NCBI GenBank assembly: GCA_018136815.1
Contig: CM030933.1
Coordinates: 7,603,137-7,667,136, forward strand
DNA length: 64,000 nt
Origin: Isochrysis galbana
Lineage: Eukaryota; Haptophyta; Isochrysidales; Isochrysidaceae
Direction: 5' to 3'
Positions 62,480-64,000 of this stretch are shown one piece after another. Both the position numbers and the translations under genes were made by a program. How positions within the stretch are numbered: the first letter of the stretch is position 1; every line of letters starts with the position of its first letter. Below the pieces are notes generated by a model. The model was given only the letters and a program-made list of their open reading frames with translations, was not told the DNA's origin and did not search any database.

Positions 62480-63390
62480 TGGGGTGTCTTGGATGGTGGG
62501 GCTCCCTCCGCCGGGGCAGCGCGGCCGTCCCCAGGGTGGGAGAGGCCTCTGCCATAAGGCATGCGGCATGCCTGGTGGCTGAGTGGTTCGTCTTGGATGG
62601 TGCTGGCTCTCTGTCCTCCACGGCTTATGGCCCACCATGAGGTGGGCCAGCATGGCTGGTGTGGCTGGTGTGGCTGGTGTGGCTGGTGTGGCCGGGGCCA
62701 CGGGCCGTGCGGCGCGACCGGGGTCGCGCTCACCTGCTCGGCCTCTGCGGGCGGACGCGGTCGCTTCGTCAGCGACAGCTCCATGGGTGCTGGGGACGTT
62801 GACGGGGGTGGAACAAACTCTTCATTTGGTGGGGGCTCGAAAGGAGGGAGGGACCGGACGGAACCCACATCATCTTCAGCACCAACCACAGAGGGGTTGA
62901 GAGAGGAAGGAACACTTGGCAAAGGATCAGCAAAAGAAAGGAGAGGAAAGGCCGCCGGTGGAGCAATGGACGAGGCGAGAGGACCCATTCCAGCTCCAGT
63001 TGACGGGGTGTGAGTAGAGGCCCGAGGAGGCGGCGGAACTTCGACCGTCGGCGCGGAGAGGCGAGAGGAGGGGAGAACTGGCTCGGAAAGACTCTCTTTT
63101 GAAGAAGGGAGGGGACCCACGAGGCTCTCTTCCCCGGGGGACTTCGACCCGTACGATTCGAGAACCGAAGAAGAAGAGACGGGCTCATGACGCGGGGACA
63201 ATGAAGATTTCTCAAGGGGAGAACTCGACATGGCGACCGGAGCCGAAGGCGCGAGCGAAGATTTTGTGCTTGTCAGAGCAAGGCTGATCTCACTCTTGGA
63301 GATTGCCTGCGAGGGCGCGCCGGCAGCTAGCGCGGAACGCGGTTCTTGTGGGGAGCTCATGGAGCTTTCCTCGGGGGTGACTACGGGCAT
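62480..63390 (-). CDS. Pro/Ser-rich ORF, probably retroelement gag-like
   Basis: From ATG 63,390 the frame encodes ~300 residues dominated by Pro, Ser, Glu and Ala with no ordered domain. A His-Gln-Pro repeat near 62,650-62,700 comes from a TGGCTGGTG tandem repeat. A second copy of its first ~35 codons and upstream sequence occurs at 2,637-2,818, so it belongs to a dispersed family. The 3' end runs into the hairpin element at 62,475. It shares an STKS-S-LA-S stretch with the Ty3 gag but too little to assign. Confidence 0.4.
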
Positions 63391-64000
63391 GGTGATCGAC
63401 GCACGACGCACGACGCACGCACGGAGCACGGTGGGCGCGGAAGTGCGGAAGGAGGCTTGTGGGAGGTGGTGGCAGGCGACTGGGGGTGGCTCAGGCGCGT
63501 GCTTGACTTGTATTGACTCGTTGACTCGGGGTATAGACTCGGGAACTCGGGGGGACTCGCTTGGGGCAACACGGTGGGACTCGACGAAGTTGCTACAAAA
63601 ATCACTCACAAGAAACCAAAAACCAAAGTCCTTGGGCTCAGAAAACTAACGTAAACACTCCGGAATCATACGATAAACAAACCCCTCCCCGCGCGGCGAA
63701 GGCTGAAGTCGCGATCGCTCGTCATGCGCGAAGATATACGGAAAGAGAGCGCATAACTACGCCACCGACGGGTTCGAACTATCGTTAAAGTGGAACTCGT
63801 CCGCTGAAGCCAACGCGGAGGGTCGAGGAGAGATCCAAACTCGCGCGGGGGAGAAGGCGATGTGCGGAGAGACCTTCTAGACAAGCGACGAGCAAGGGGC
63901 GACGAAACAAGACGCGAGACGCGAGGCGCGTGCCATTCGTTCTTCCTTTCTTTCATCGAAACCGCGACGAAACTAACATTAAACGTCGGTGCCCCCTCCG
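63391..64000. other. upstream region of the Pro/Ser-rich ORF; no gene
   Basis: Contains GACTCG-type short repeats (63,510-63,580) and ACTATCGTTAAA at ~63,779, reminiscent of the LINE hairpin but without its second arm. No coding signal. Confidence 0.4.

Overview
This is nuclear DNA from a eukaryote, most likely a photosynthetic alga with a red-lineage secondary plastid (haptophyte or pelagophyte-like stramenopile). Three things support this. Several genes have short GT-AG introns (V-ATPase proteolipid, dihydroorotate dehydrogenase, a PH-domain protein). The gene at 15.5-16.2 kb has a signal peptide ending in ASAFAP, the phenylalanine-containing motif typical of plastid import in such algae. 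The host protein families (PC-esterase, kringle membrane protein, GDPH...DFRG von Willebrand D-like proteins, DUF3431) fit an alga. The species cannot be fixed from the sequence alone.

Layout. 0-6 kb: repeats, a hAT-type MITE with an 8-bp target duplication, a small gene resembling N6-adenine DNA methyltransferases, and a ~1 kb LINE-derived palindrome. 6.7-8.7 kb: a PC-esterase gene. 10.4-15.1 kb: a decayed LINE with ORF1, endonuclease and RT in one frame. 15.5-16.2 kb: a plastid-targeted membrane protein. 18.7-19.15 kb: a small Cys-rich ORF. 19.2-29.7 kb: a Ty3/gypsy chromovirus whose single 2,815-codon polyprotein carries a phage-type C5-cytosine methyltransferase-like domain between gag and protease; it abuts a truncated vWD-like gene. 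31.3-32.4 kb: a membrane-anchored cystine-knot-like protein and a protein resembling giant-virus hypotheticals. 34.3-36.5 kb: PH-domain gene. 37.5-38.5 kb: V-ATPase subunit c. 40.5-41.6 kb: kringle membrane protein. 43.8-46.5 kb: internally deleted LINE. 46.9-48.2 kb: class 1A dihydroorotate dehydrogenase with a C-terminal membrane anchor, a copia LTR just upstream. 48.9-52.2 kb: LINE 5' piece and degenerate hAT transposase. 52.9-54.9 kb: DDX55/Spb4-type RNA helicase. 55.4-57.1 kb: ~155-bp tandem repeats and a 302-bp-arm hairpin. 58-64 kb: fragmented host genes (including DUF3431) among retroelement debris.

Host genes are housekeeping or secretory and are not an operon-like set. The most unusual content is in the mobile elements: the retroelement-borne methyltransferase domain, LINE copies that start with an inverted copy of their own 3' UTR, a small hairpin 4-6 nt before the LINE ORF1 start whose stem differs between copies but stays paired, and repeated survival of LINE 5' ends rather than 3' ends.
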